A stretch of 64,000 bases of DNA, from positions 186,001-250,000 of the forward strand of contig JAJHZJ010000756.1 of assembly GCA_023548195.1 (NCBI GenBank), in the 5' to 3' direction. Position 1 is the first letter of the stretch, and each line of letters opens with the position of its first letter. The translations under genes were made by a program, and so were the position numbers. Shown here piece after piece: positions 1 to 10,990 of this stretch. Source of the stretch: Bettongia penicillata ogilbyi. Its lineage: Eukaryota > Chordata > Mammalia > Diprotodontia > Potoroidae. The notes beneath the pieces were generated by a model, which did not search any database, had not been told where the DNA came from, and saw nothing but the letters and a program-made list of their open reading frames with translations.

Positions 1-129
1 AACTATATCTATATCCATACATTTCTAAATGTGTTTACATGTATATATGAGCATGATGGGTGTATACACACACATGTGCATGTATAAACCAATAAATGTA
101 TATACACACATGTAATACATTGGCATATT
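1..129. repeat. Degenerate TATA/CACA simple-sequence tract
   Basis: Interrupted runs of (TA)n, (CA)n and (TGTA)n, with no unit repeated cleanly over more than a few copies. Confidence 0.6.
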
Positions 130-501
130 TGGAAATTAATGTAAACTAAGAGACAATGATTTGAGCATGATCAATTTATTAGTTAGGCTGTCAGTAACCA
201 ATAAATTGGGTCAATGGAATTTTTCAATGACCAAAGACCCCAAAGTAGGGTTCACTAACCTTAACATAGTTTTGGAGAATACAGAGTTGGTTAGGTGGGG
301 AATAAAATATGGCTGGTTATAGAGTGGACAACATTGTAGGGGTGGGGACAACATGATTGGTTATTTTAAAGAAATCGTGTTCACACGCACGCATGCTGCT
401 AGTGACTACCCCTTTTTGACAATTAAGGAATGTTAATCATTTTACGGAATCCATCAGTATTTTGCAACCTTTGTTATCAGACCTGAAAAGCCCTTGGGAC
501 A
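130..501 (-). mobile_element. LTR-like repeat, copy 1 (minus orientation)
   Basis: The reverse complement matches 5973-6343 along nearly its whole length at similar size (372 versus 371 bp). Conserved blocks include one near 6040-6075 and one near 6258-6340. Read on the minus strand the aligned block begins TG and ends CA and carries an AATAAA-type signal near its end, which suggests a retroviral-type LTR. No target duplication was found. A long terminal inverted repeat of a DNA element is the alternative. Confidence 0.5.
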
Positions 502-856
502 GGTAAGAGAATGTGAAGACTATAACATGGACAGAAAAGGAATTAATATGACTCTTTAGGTTATTTGAAAAGAAATAGAGAAAAAGTTATTGGGATCTGG
601 GAATGACACTACATGTTTTTAAAAATGACTTTATTGATCATAATGACTCTCCTTTTTGAGGTGCTTTCAGAAATTTTTGAGATTTAAATGCTACCATTTG
701 TGCTTATAAAATTCAGATTTGATTTGGTCAAAATCTGTCCTGAAAGTAAATCAGAGTGTGGTCTAAATGTGCTTCCCTTTTGGGATAATTGTGGTAGATT
801 AGAAAGTAATACAAGACTGCCAGTTTTAAATCTTTGGCAGTAGATTAGCTGGTAGT
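502..856. other. No feature recognised
   Basis: AT-rich sequence next to the LTR-like copy 1. It may hold a diverged 5' extension of that copy, but the alignment to the second copy becomes unconvincing here. Confidence 0.4.
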
Positions 857-1104
857 GTTGTTCAGTTTTTTCAGTTGTGTTCTACCCTCTGTGATCATAT
901 TTGGGGTTTTCTTGGCAAAAAAAATACTGGAGTGGTTTACTATTTCCTTAGTCAGTTCATTTTGCAGACGAAGAAACTGAGGCAAGCAAGGTTAAGTGAT
1001 TTGCCCAGGGTCACACAGCTAGTTAGTGTCTGAGGGTAGATTTGAACTCAAGTCCTCCTGACCCCTGATCTGGTACTCTACCCACTATACCAACTTAGTT
1101 GCCC
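857..1104 (-). mobile_element. tRNA-derived marsupial SINE (Mar1/WALLSI type)
   Basis: Read on the minus strand it has the tRNA-like head, the block GGGCAAGTCACTTAACC-like, GAGGAAACTGAGGC-like and the tail matching CCAAGAAAACCCCAAAT. These are the standard landmarks of this SINE family. Fairly diverged. Confidence 0.75.
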
Positions 1105-2815
1105 TTTCTGTATAATACCTTTTGTAGAAGTGGATCCAGGTGTGATTGACTTTATTTTGGTTCTGTTTTAGGCAGAATGTGTTTCTCCTATTAGGACAAT
1201 TATGATAAGTCAGAATTTGCTATTTGGCATTAAGATGAAATGTTGGGGGAATGCATGAACCAGGGAAACCTGAGTTATATTTTGGTCTCAGGAAATTAGT
1301 TAGCTGTGTGATATTAAAACAAGTTGCTTTACCTCAGTTTACTAATGTGTAATGTGGATAAAGGTAGTGCCTAATACAAATCTGATAATTCATTATATTA
1401 GAACTATAATCAGAAAAGTAAATTCTCTTTTAATCTGGATTCTTTTGGGTTAATCATTGTTAAAAGAATGATGTAAAAATGCTTGAAAACTTTATTTAAA
1501 AATACAATAGATAATGATAATTTTAGTGTAAATTTGTATAGCAAAAATCTCTTTAAGATTTCCTCATCTGTGAAATGCAGAGTCCTAAGATCTTACCAGT
1601 TTCTCTACCTAGAATATTATGACTAACAATATTTAGCCTAGCATAGTTTGAGCTGACCTAACAATAAAATTGTGAATTTAAGCTGGTAGGGCCTTATAGT
1701 ATTTGCTAGTGATTTTGATGTGAGATTCATTTGTATTATGTGATTTCATTTACAACAAGATATATCTTCCTATTAGGATAATTAGTTGGAACTTATCACT
1801 TCCTGCCACCTCTGTTTCTCAGTCTAAAGGAATGTATAGTGCCATCTACCTCCCCATTTCCCCTTACCCCCAGGTTTGGCCCATGTATATGTTGCCTTTT
1901 TGCTGGTTGGGTCTTTAATGAAATGTGCTTTGTACTAATGTCTTTCCAAACCATTAGAATTGTGAATTTAAAAGCTACTGATGACAGAATGAATCACTTT
2001 CTATGTAAAATAATTTGGAAATGTTTTTGACTACATTAATGCCATTTGACTAGCAATAAGTCTTATTTCATGTCCAATTGAAGATTTTGTGAATGTTATT
2101 ATTGTGTTTTTAAATTTTCTTGTATTGCAAATTCTATTGTTTAAGAAATAATAAAGATTGTGTTATTGGAGTACTTCTTGTTGATTCAGATTCTGAGAAA
2201 TAATTAAGTTAGAAGCTATTGTCACAAACTTATAAAGAATTTAATTGATTTTATTTTAAAAGGGAATAATAATAATAACTTTGTGAAAAAGGCAAACAGA
2301 GAAAGATCATATAAGAATTTCCATACTTGCAAACTTGCCAGGTCCCAAACTTGTTAGTACCATCTGCTTGAGCAGGGTCATAAAATCTTATTAGGCTCAT
2401 GAAAGAATTTGTGAACTAGTTTACTTAGAAAATAGGATTCCCCTCCTTGATTACAAAAATTCTTTGACAGAGGGGGGAGAATTTAAATGTTTGTTTAGAG
2501 TACAGAAATGCTTTATATAATGATTTGTGATTATGAAAATTATGAATTTATTCCTGCAAAAGCATATAAACCAACTTAGTCTTAACAGACTCCAGTCTTA
2601 TGGATTTAATTTTGCTTAAGGGATTAATATACGATATCTAACAGGTGGATATCTGTTAGTCTGGAGATTATTGCAAGTGCTTTCTGAGGGATTGTGTGTG
2701 TATATGTGAATGACATATTCATTATCTAAAAAATTATAGAATATAATTATTTTATTGATTTCTAATGATTGCTTTTTACACCAGGGTAAGTTTAAACCTG
2801 TTAAAGGATGAAATC
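1105..2815. other. AT-rich intergenic DNA, nothing recognised
   Basis: No coding potential, RNA gene or repeat family recognised. Short open frames here lack domains or homology that I can recognise. Confidence 0.5.
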
Positions 2816-2823
2816 TTGTGTGT

Positions 2824-2858
<35 letters not shown>
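2816..2858. repeat. (TG)n microsatellite
   Basis: About 20 TG dinucleotides with one TA interruption. Confidence 0.95.
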
Positions 2859-2861
<3 letters not shown>

Positions 2862-4580
2862 ATAAACTATCATTGCTAACTGACCTATTGCAATGATATG
2901 AGTAATAACTGCATCCAGTCCTAAGCTATGATTAATCATACTTTGCTTTTTGAGGCAAAACCTTTTGGGACTGTAAATTTTCTCTTTGAGTTTAATCTTC
3001 AGGCATGTTTGTGCTGTGGAACCAATGTTTCAACACTTCCAAAAAAATGCCAACAGCTTAATGGGAATGATATCTGTGAACGGCTATTGGTGAATATGTA
3101 TTCCTGGAGAATGGGGAGGGAAGGTGACCTTGGGAAGACTAAATGAGGACCTTCTTGATTTAATTTCCTATACAAGTAATTTTCCCACCTGGCTTATTCT
3201 GAGTCTGGCTTTCATACAATTGCCTGCCTATATGACTCTTACCTGAAAACAAGCAAAATGCTTTATCCTATTATACATGTGTTGAGTCTTTCTGTGCCCT
3301 TAGGCCTAGACCTAGAGGACCAGTATTGATGCTGTTATAATACATGCCTTCATCTTCCTTCCATAGAAAATCTCTTTAACCAGGGCAGGTTAAGCTACAA
3401 TTTTTAAAAATGTAATGAATCTTGTTGTTACAATATTCTAGCACTTCTACACTGCTATAGGATGCAAGTATATAAGATCTTACTGTTTTCAATCTGAAAT
3501 TATAGTTTATTTCCATATCCTAGACAACTAAGTAGATGTGTACTTGGGCTTGTTATCTGCTTGTAAATAGTTCATGTACAAGATAAGGTCTTTGAAATAC
3601 CTAAATGAAATACCTAAAAATGATGTGGGAATAATTAGACAATGATTCAGATATAAATCAATCAATATAAATATAAATCAATTAATCAAGATATAAATCA
3701 ATTAATGAGTAAGGTTAAAATCAGAAACATCTGTTTTGTTTTAAGGAAAAGAATTTTGATATGGTCAGTTATCTTAGAGGAAAGTTAATTGATGGATTAT
3801 CTTGCGTTATCTCATAGGGAAATCCAATTTTACTTAGGATTATTATTTAATTTGGGATTACCACCTGTCTGTGGAACATTTCCTGAAGTGAAACTCATTT
3901 GATATACACTGTTCTTTGGATACAATTTGGAATTAATTATTTAGTATATTTGCATACCCCAACCCAGATCTTTTGTTACCATTGGAGAAAAGTTAGAATC
4001 TTTTAAGTAAAATTATTTGTGTAGTCATTGAACTCAGGTGAAGAAGTCATCTACTTTAAAAGAGTGTTGGCACGTATGTGTTCAAGCATAGGATTAGATT
4101 GTTAACAGCTTTCGATACTTCTAAGGGAGGAATTGACTGGAGTGGAATTAACTGGAGTGGAAAAATTTTTAGTGGAAAATTTTGAGAAAGCAACGAGATC
4201 AGATGATTATATAAAATATATCAACATAACAATTTGCTAACTTACCTTACAGTATAGTCATAAGTGGTAAAATTGATGTTTTTTCCCTCTGTGAAACTTT
4301 AGTCTGAATTAATGAATGAAATAAATGAATGCCAGTTTTCAGAAGTGGATTGCTAATGAAGTCAATGCCAATTTAGAAGGGCACTCAACCTTAATTTACC
4401 CCTTTAATTCTTTAACCACAAGGACTCATATTTCAAGTCAAATCCCCATAGTTCCTTTTTAAGATATTTCAGCCTGCTGTAGGCAGTGCATACATCAGAT
4501 AAAGGGTTTAGCTAAAGATAGGAACAGCAAGGGGTATGTAAAAATTTAAACTCTCTGAAGTTTCAAGTGTTATCTTTTGT
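2859..4580. other. AT-rich intergenic DNA with a small tandem repeat
   Basis: No gene seen. At 3651-3706 a unit close to ATATAAATCAATTAATCA is repeated about three times imperfectly. Otherwise nothing recognised. Confidence 0.5.
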
Positions 4581-4846
4581 TACTGTTCAGTCATTTCAGT
4601 CAGGTCCAACTGATCCTTTGTGACCCCATTTGGGGTTTTCTTGGCAAAGATCCTGGAGTGGCTAGCCATTTCCTTCTCCAGCTCATTTTACAGATGAGGA
4701 AACAAGGGCAAACAGGGTTAAGTGACTTACTCAGAGTCCCACACTAACCTGAAACTTGTAAATGTCTGAGATCAGATTTGAACTCACAAAGATGAATCTT
4801 CCTGACTCCAGAGATGGCACTCTATTCACTCCACCATCTTGCTGCC
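4581..4846 (-). mobile_element. tRNA-derived marsupial SINE (Mar1/WALLSI type)
   Basis: Near full-length minus-strand copy. The tail lies at the left (TTCAGTCATTTCAGTC, then the ACCCCATTTGGGGTTTTCTTGG block), followed by the GATGAGGAAAC block and a tRNA-like head ending at GCTGCC. Confidence 0.8.
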
Positions 4847-5755
4847 TGAAGTGTGCCAGAGGTTCCTATTTTGATATTCCTCTTATGGCTTTATTGTTAA
4901 GAAGATCAGAACCACAATGTTTGAGCCAATTTTCACCACATGAATTGCTTATTAGAGAAGTAAAATTTAAGAGGCTGTACTAAATTGTATTGAGATCAAT
5001 TTTGCAAAAGATTTTTTTTAGCAGAAACATCTAAGAATCTCTATAAGTGACTTGGAACCAAAGAAGCAGATCTACTGAAGAACCCCATGTCCTGAGAATT
5101 AAACATATTCCAGAATGTCCAAGAGAAGATGTTTTCAAGGACCTGATAACTACATGGGACATTTGGGATCTAAGGTGAAATGTGTTGATTAAATAGACTT
5201 TGGGAGTGAGTTATGAAGATACAAGGATACTTGGTGTTAATTGATGCTAATGATCATTATTGTATTATTTTGGCTTTTTGTTTACAGTGTCTGTGTTTGC
5301 TGATTTTTCTTAGTTACCTTGATGATATGTAAATCTCCCCTCTAAAATTAGTCTGTAGTTTTAGATATTCTTACTATGGCTTGTGCTGTGATTAATTAAT
5401 CGTGTTGTTCTTATATTGAATTGTCAGGGAAATTTGTGACAGGCCTACAAATTGTAGCAGACACAACAATCCATTCCAGATGAGGCCACCCTACTGGAAT
5501 CTTTCTTCTTGGTTGAAGGGAAACAGTCTGTTTACTCACCCTTGATGAATGGGCCCTTATTTCCCTCTGTCTTATTATTCTTTTTAGATTTTTGCATTAG
5601 TTACTGTGTTAAAGCCTGTTCTGAATTTGCACTGGAAAAGTTTATGTTAGTGTGCCTTACTGGTAATGATGATGTCAAAAATCTTGTAGAATTAGCTTAT
5701 AGAAAAGTGATCCATTGGAGACAGATCTTCCATTGATCAAGTGGGGAGGGGGCAT
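4847..5755. other. Unassigned sequence ending in a polypurine tract
   Basis: No recognised repeat or gene. A purine run, AAGTGGGGAGGGGG at 5739-5752, lies just before a TG that could begin the LTR-like copy 2. This is where a retroviral polypurine tract would sit. The weak hydrophobic frame at 5509-5736 shows no recognisable envelope motif. Confidence 0.3.
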
Positions 5756-6343
5756 TGAGAAATTAAAATTGTTTTGTACTATTTAATAATTGATTCTATT
5801 CTGTAATTGACTGTATTCTGAATTACTGCCTCATTCTGTATAATTTTCAAGTCTCTGTTCTTGACTCAGCTTTTCCTCTGAGTTAAAGTTACAAGTTAAC
5901 TTGTTACCATCCCCAAAAAGTATATTGTCCATCTTTGCTTTTCCTTGTAGAATTCTTATCTCCCTAACAAATTGTTCTAGGCATCAGGAACTGAGCTCTG
6001 CTAACAAGGCCTGCAAAATGTTGATAGAGCCTATAAAACAATGAACATTCCTTAATTATCAAAGAGGGGTAGTCACCAGCTCCATATGTGTTAGCCCACT
6101 TTCTTTAAAATAACCAATCATGTTGTCCCCAGCCCCACAATGCTGTCTTCTCTGTAACTAATCATATTGTCTTTCTCACCTTGCCAAGTCTGTTCTCTCT
6201 AAAACTCTATTAAGTCTGATGAACTCTTCCTCAGGGTCTTCAGTCATTAAGAAAGGCCATTGACCCAATTTATTGGCTACTACTAGCCCAACTAATAAAT
6301 TGATAGGCTCAGATCATTGTCTCTCAATTTACATTAATTTCCA
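5756..6343 (+). mobile_element. LTR-like repeat, copy 2 (plus orientation)
   Basis: The segment 5973-6343 is the inverted counterpart of 130-501. It ends in CA just after an AATAAA-containing stretch near 6294-6299. The left part (5756-5972) is included because a polypurine tract precedes it, but it has no convincing match to copy 1. If that is wrong, the element is only 371 bp. Confidence 0.45.
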
Positions 6344-6401
6344 AATGTAAAAAAGTAGGCGTACACCAACAATGATACATATATGTATGTTCACATATAT
6401 G

Positions 6402-6508
6402 TGTACGTAACGACTTTGCACAGCTCTGCCTCACTCACATCCAATTCATGCACGTCACCCTTGTGACATCATTGTTCCTCTTCAAGAAAGAAAGATGAAC
6501 AACACTAT
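6402..6508 (-). mobile_element. Fragment of a marsupial repeat also found at 9857, 24241, 41915 and 42571
   Basis: The reverse complement carries the family's opening block (TTCATCTTTC...GAAGAGGA..ATGAT), the TGAGTGAGGCAGAGCTGTGC block and the GTCACAAGGGTGA region. Truncated. Confidence 0.6.
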
Positions 6509-6634
6509 ACCTTCACACCTATACATGCAAAGTCACCTTTAGATTAACCTTGATAATGACGAGCAAGGAAATCCCAAATCTCTAAGTCCAGCTCAAACCC
6601 ACAGAGGATCGTATGAACATAAATTTGGAGCACT

Positions 6635-6785
6635 ATAGTATACAATCCTCTCATCTTACAAAAGAGAAAAGAGAGTCTTGGTGATTTGCCCAAAATTATA
6701 TAAGTAGTAAGTTACAAAGATGAAATTCAAATCCAGGTATCCTAATTCCAAGTTCAGTGTTTTTTATCACTGTCTTTCTTCGTCT
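6635..6785 (-). mobile_element. MIR-type SINE fragment
   Basis: Core landmarks read in reverse: CATCTTACAAAAGAG, GTGATTTGCCCAAAATTATATAAG, then GAAATTCAAATCCAGG. Ancient and diverged. Confidence 0.55.
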
Positions 6786-6789
6786 CCTC

Positions 6790-8009
6790 CTTGAGATCCC
6801 TGAATCTTTCTCTTAAACCTGCTTTTATCCCACTTCAAGGGTGGGAAAGGTTTTATCCATCAATTTTGTGGCTTGGGTAACTAGTCAGTTGTGGCTACCA
6901 AAAGAAAAAGGAGATGTTTTCCATAAAATTCTTGGAAGGACATAGTACGTGGGTTTTGAGATCTAGGTGGAGGATAGCATATTTCTTGTGTTCATACTTT
7001 CCTATAATTGGGAAACTGAAAATACGGCTGACAGAAGGCAGTTAATTTTCCCTACATATCTAATCACCACCACCACTTTTTACTTCCCAAAGGCCAGCCT
7101 CACACCTTCCAGTTTGAATATTTGATTTGAAACTGGTTTGTTTGCTGATCTGTAGCATCGGATTTGTGATTACATGTCATTTCACCTTCCTATATTCCCT
7201 TGTCTTATTTACTATGTTACTTCCCCAACGTCTCTCTCCGGAAAAAGAGTGACAGTTGAGTTACCATAGAAACCTCCCACCCCCTACCCTTTTTCCATTT
7301 CTCAACTATTTTCATATGTTTTTATAAAATACTCTATTTATAGCCCTTGGAGCTATATTTCCCTCCACCTCTGCTTTGAAAAAGAGGTTTCCTGTCTGAC
7401 CAGAATACCAATGAGATTGCTTTGAGGGAAGCCCTCTGATAAAAGCTATGAGAGAAACATGTGTCCTCTTTCGGGTCTGAGTTTGACCTGTATGAATAAT
7501 TTCAAACGGCAAGATTGAAAATCCAGCCCTGGGGGTTAGGATGTAGTGGATGATATTACCTCTAATAACAGACTGAAGAAGGAAAACAAGCTTTGAGATG
7601 GGGAGGGGAGGAATAATTGACTCTTGTCAGGATGTTATGTTGGGGATTCCTGTTTAAGTATGGATTGAATTCCTATGCTAACATTCTGATTCTGGCAATA
7701 TGAAAGCCCAGTAAAAGTAGCAGGCAGAAAATCAAAATGAAAAGTCTGTATTTAACAGCCCCAAACCCCATCCTTTCAAGTCACTGGGGCCACTCAAAGG
7801 ATTTAAGAGCTGTTGTGGGGATGAATTGGGGATCTGCCTTGGTAAGGGGTACAAAAAAAGGCTGAGATCCGATCTCTGGTAGAAAAGTAAGCTAATATTT
7901 TTGGATCTTGAGCATTCCTAAAAGAGAATATATATCCTTTCCCACAGGACTGTGAGGGTTCTGAGAACAAAAGGGGCAGCCACATCACACTGATATTTTG
8001 ATAAGGATA
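6790..8009. other. Apparently unique intergenic sequence
   Basis: No repeat family recognised over about 1.2 kb, unlike most of the left half of the window. It contains GTTACCATAGAAAC at 7260-7273 (RFX X-box-like) and CTATTTATAG at 7334-7343 (perfect match to the MEF2 consensus YTAWWWWTAR). Candidate conserved non-coding sequence; no coding evidence. Confidence 0.35.
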
Positions 8010-8019
8010 TTGGCTACAC

Positions 8020-8335
8020 TTCTCATTTTTGGATCATCTTCTAGTTTGATAAGAATGGGATCTAATGTCAAATCCATCGAACTCCTAACTCTAACTCTTT
8101 GTATTTATCCGAGTCACTGATAAAAATGTTGAGCAGCACGGGGCTGAGAATAGATTTTCCTTTCCTTAAAATGGACATAGATTTATTAGTTAATTGTCCT
8201 TGGGTTTAGACAAATTGAAATCCACCTATCTGTGCTATGATCTAGTCCATATTTATCCATCTTGGTCACAAGGACAATATAAGGGACCTTTGTCTATACT
8301 TTATCAAATCCTGACTATACTATACTTACTTATCT
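8020..8335 (-). mobile_element. L3/CR1-type LINE fragment
   Basis: The minus strand encodes a decayed CR1-class reverse transcriptase region. The plus-strand stretch near 8115-8145 (ATAAAAATGTTGAGCAGCAC) is the reverse complement of the conserved VLFNIFIND-like region, followed by sequence matching the upstream SKAFDTV region. Confidence 0.6.
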
Positions 8336-8639
8336 CCCCTTAATGATCAGTACAGAGAGCCCATTGAAAGAAGGAGATGAAATTGATATGATAAGACTTG
8401 AGCTGAAGACAACTAAATTCTCTTATTTATCTTCATTTATCTCAGGGTTCAGTTCTCCATTGATGAGCTTTGTTCTTTTTCCTGGCACAAAGATCATTCT
8501 TGGCTGAGAAAACTGAATCAGAACAAGAGCTGTAATTTGATTTTCTTGACACTCATCTATCATCAACGTCCTAGACATTCAAACAGAAGTCTTGTGGTTT
8601 CTTCCCTAGTCCATCAGTCATATCCCTAAATCCAGGCAC

Positions 8640-9448
8640 CATCCACTCCCAGAACTAGTGGTCATCTCTGTGCAGATGATAAAGATCAAACTGTAACCCC
8701 TTGACTTTGAACAGCCATGCATCTCCATCTGTCTCTTGGACATTTTGAACTGGGTGTCCCTTAGGTATCTCAGATTCAACCTATTAAAAATAGAACTCCT
8801 GTCTTCAAACCTCCATATCACTATATCCTATATCCTCCCTGTATCCTATATCCTCCTATATCCTCCCAGCCACCTGTTATCGCTGCCTCAAGTCCCTTAC
8901 TCATCCAATTCATTTTCCAGTCTTCTACTGAGGAGATTTTTCTATGTCACAGCCTAGTTCAATGAACTCCAATGCCTCCTTATTGCCTCAAAAATAAAAT
9001 GTAAATGTGAATTCCTCTTTGGGGCATTTAAAACTCTTTATGACCTGGTCTGTTCCTACTTTTTACAGCTTTCTTATACTTCACTCCGATCCACACTCTA
9101 CAAATAAGCTAAGTCGGGCGACTTGCTGTTCCTTGACCATGGTGTTCCATCTTCAGTACCCATGCCTTTTCACTTGTTGTCGTCATCTGCCTGAAATACT
9201 CTGCTCCCTCCTCCTTCCCCCAGGTTTCTAGCTTCCTTTAAGACTCAGCTCAAATCATCTGGTCTTGCTTCCCCCTTTCCAGATTACCTTCATCTACCTT
9301 GCATATAGCTTCTAGGTACTTGGTTATTTACCTGTTATTTTCCCCAATTAGAATGTGTATTTCCTGAGAGCTAAGACTATTTGCATTCCCAGTATAGTGC
9401 CTGACACACAGTAAGAAATGAAATAAATGCTTGTTGACTGACTGGACC
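8640..9448 (+). mobile_element. L2 LINE, 3' portion
   Basis: Contains the late L2 ORF2 region (NWVSLRYLRF-like, then decayed) and the L2 3' end with TTAAGACTCAGCTCAAAT-like and ATAAATGCTTGTTGACTGA. Frames are broken throughout. Confidence 0.7.
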
Positions 9449-9860
9449 TCAAGCACCATCTTCTTTTATTCATTTTATTCATTTTTAATGTTCTACAATC
9501 ACTACCATAAAACTTAGATTTTTCTTTTCCCCCTACCTATCCCCCACATCCTCCCCAAGACAGCATACAATTCTATATAGGATCTACATATACATTCCTA
9601 TTGAATACATTTTCACTATAGTCATGTCAAGCACCACCTTCTTCATGATGTCTTTCCTGGTTCCCTCTTGGCTGTTGCATTTCCCCCAACTTCCCCAAGA
9701 TTACCTCGTATCTGTCCTGTAAATGTTTTGTAAATACTCTGTAAGTACTTGCTATTTCCCCCATAAGAATGTAAACTCCTTGAGAACAGTGTTTCATTTT
9801 TTTTTTACTTTGTATTCTCTATGCCTGACACAAAGCCCAATGTAGTACGAAATTGTGTGT
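9449..9860 (+). mobile_element. Second L2 3'-end fragment, split by an L1 tail
   Basis: L2 3' landmarks (ATGTCTTTCCTGG, GAATGTAAACTCCTTGAG, ATGCCTGACACA) occur at 9640-9860. The left flank 9449-9465 repeats at 9627-9643 because of the L1 insertion between them. Confidence 0.6.
9466..9626 (-). mobile_element. Short L1 3'-end insertion with 17 bp target duplication
   Basis: A T-rich left edge (poly-A in minus orientation) is followed by the L1 3' UTR-like CCACATCCTCCCCAAGACAGCAT. It is flanked by TCAAGCACCATCTTCTT (9449-9465) and TCAAGCACCACCTTCTT (9627-9643), 16 of 17 identical. Confidence 0.75.
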
Positions 9861-10460
9861 TCATCCTTCATTGCCAAAGAAGACCATGCCATCAGAGAAA
9901 TGATCATGACTTGCACTTGACTTTGTTTTGAGTGAGAGAGGACTGTGCAAGGTCACCAGCCTCACTTCTCCTCCAGAGCCATCTGAATCCAGTGACCAGA
10001 TATTCATCAGGATGACTGGAGATGATCCAGGATGCACTGGGAGACCTTGATCCCTTTAGGCCAAGGTCTGTGCAGGGACTCAATTAGGGTGAGGTAATAC
10101 CCATTCATTGAATAGGCCTATTTAAGAAGTAGCCCTGCAAGGCAAAGAAAAAGAAAGACATGATGCTGGGAGGGAAGCTGCAACAGTTACTACTGATAAT
10201 CACTCAAGCCAGGAGGGTCCAGAAGAGCTCCTAGGCAGGGGCCCAATGGTGTCTGAACTTCAGAGTGTAGTTGGTTTAAGGTTTTAGGAAACAGAGGAGA
10301 AGGGAGGGGAGAGGAGGGGAGGAATCTAGCCAGTAAAACCCAAATCAACTGCGCATCTTTTGGTCATCCGAATTTACCTGCCTTTGGAGAGGAAAGGGAA
10401 GGGAAGGGGGGGGGACAAGAGAGGAGGAGCTGAGTTTGCCAGCTAGATGTACTTAATAAA
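9857..10460 (+). mobile_element. Marsupial ~600 bp repeat, copy A
   Basis: Co-linear with 41915-42545: opening TTCATCCTTCATTGCCAAAG, the TCCAGTGACCAGATATTCAT block, GGGTGAGGTAAT, CCAGGAGGGTC, a purine-rich GGAGAGGAGGGG tract and a closing GCATCTTTTGGTCATCC-like block. No ORF. Family name not assigned; possibly a SINE-like or LTR-like marsupial element. Confidence 0.7.
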
Positions 10461-10699
10461 AGTTTGGTGATTGATTGATGCCTCCTCTCATTAAGATCTC
10501 CAGTTTACCTTCCTTATGATCTAGTTTTTGCATTAGCACATGTTTAAGTTTAGTACTGTCAACCTTCTTGCATATTTTCTCCTATGAACTATTAGTCCTT
10601 TTAATATTCCATTTTTCCTTTTGTTTCTATTACATTCTGCGATATCTTGTTTAGTGGACACACACACACACGACTCTCATTTTCACAAGTCTCTAGACA

Positions 10700-10990
10700 A
10701 TTGTATTTTTACTGGTCCTCATTAGTCAATCAATAGGTATTTAATAAACCCCTAATTAGTACCAGGCACTGTGTTAAGCCTGGCAAAAAATGGCACAAGA
10801 TAGGCCTTAATCAGAAGGAGTTCACAGTCAAAAACACAAATAAGAGATATGCAGGATAAATTGGAAGTGAGCCATAGACAGAAGGAACCAACATAGAGCA
10901 GGACAGAAAAAGCTTCTTAGAGAAGATGAGATTTTAAATAGGAATTGAAGAAAGCCAGAAGCCTCTATCTCCCCTTTCACCCATTAAGCA
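10700..10990 (-). mobile_element. L2 LINE fragment
   Basis: Minus-strand L2 3' region: TATTTAATAAACCCC, TACCAGGCACTGTGTTAAGC, then GGAGTTCACAGTC and GCTTCTTAGAGAAGATGAGATTTTA. These are the usual reversed L2 landmarks. Confidence 0.6.

Noticed and set aside
857..1104. tRNA gene in the SINE heads
   Set aside because: The tRNA-like heads of the marsupial SINEs are diverged and lack a foldable, complete tRNA; no genuine tRNA gene was seen in the window.
2616..2939. 107-codon minus-strand frame with a His-Thr run
   Set aside because: The run is the translated (TG)n microsatellite; the flanks show nothing.
5509..5736. Possible retroviral envelope tail before the LTR-like copy
   Set aside because: A hydrophobic stretch exists but no envelope motif is recognisable; kept only as a hint with the polypurine tract.
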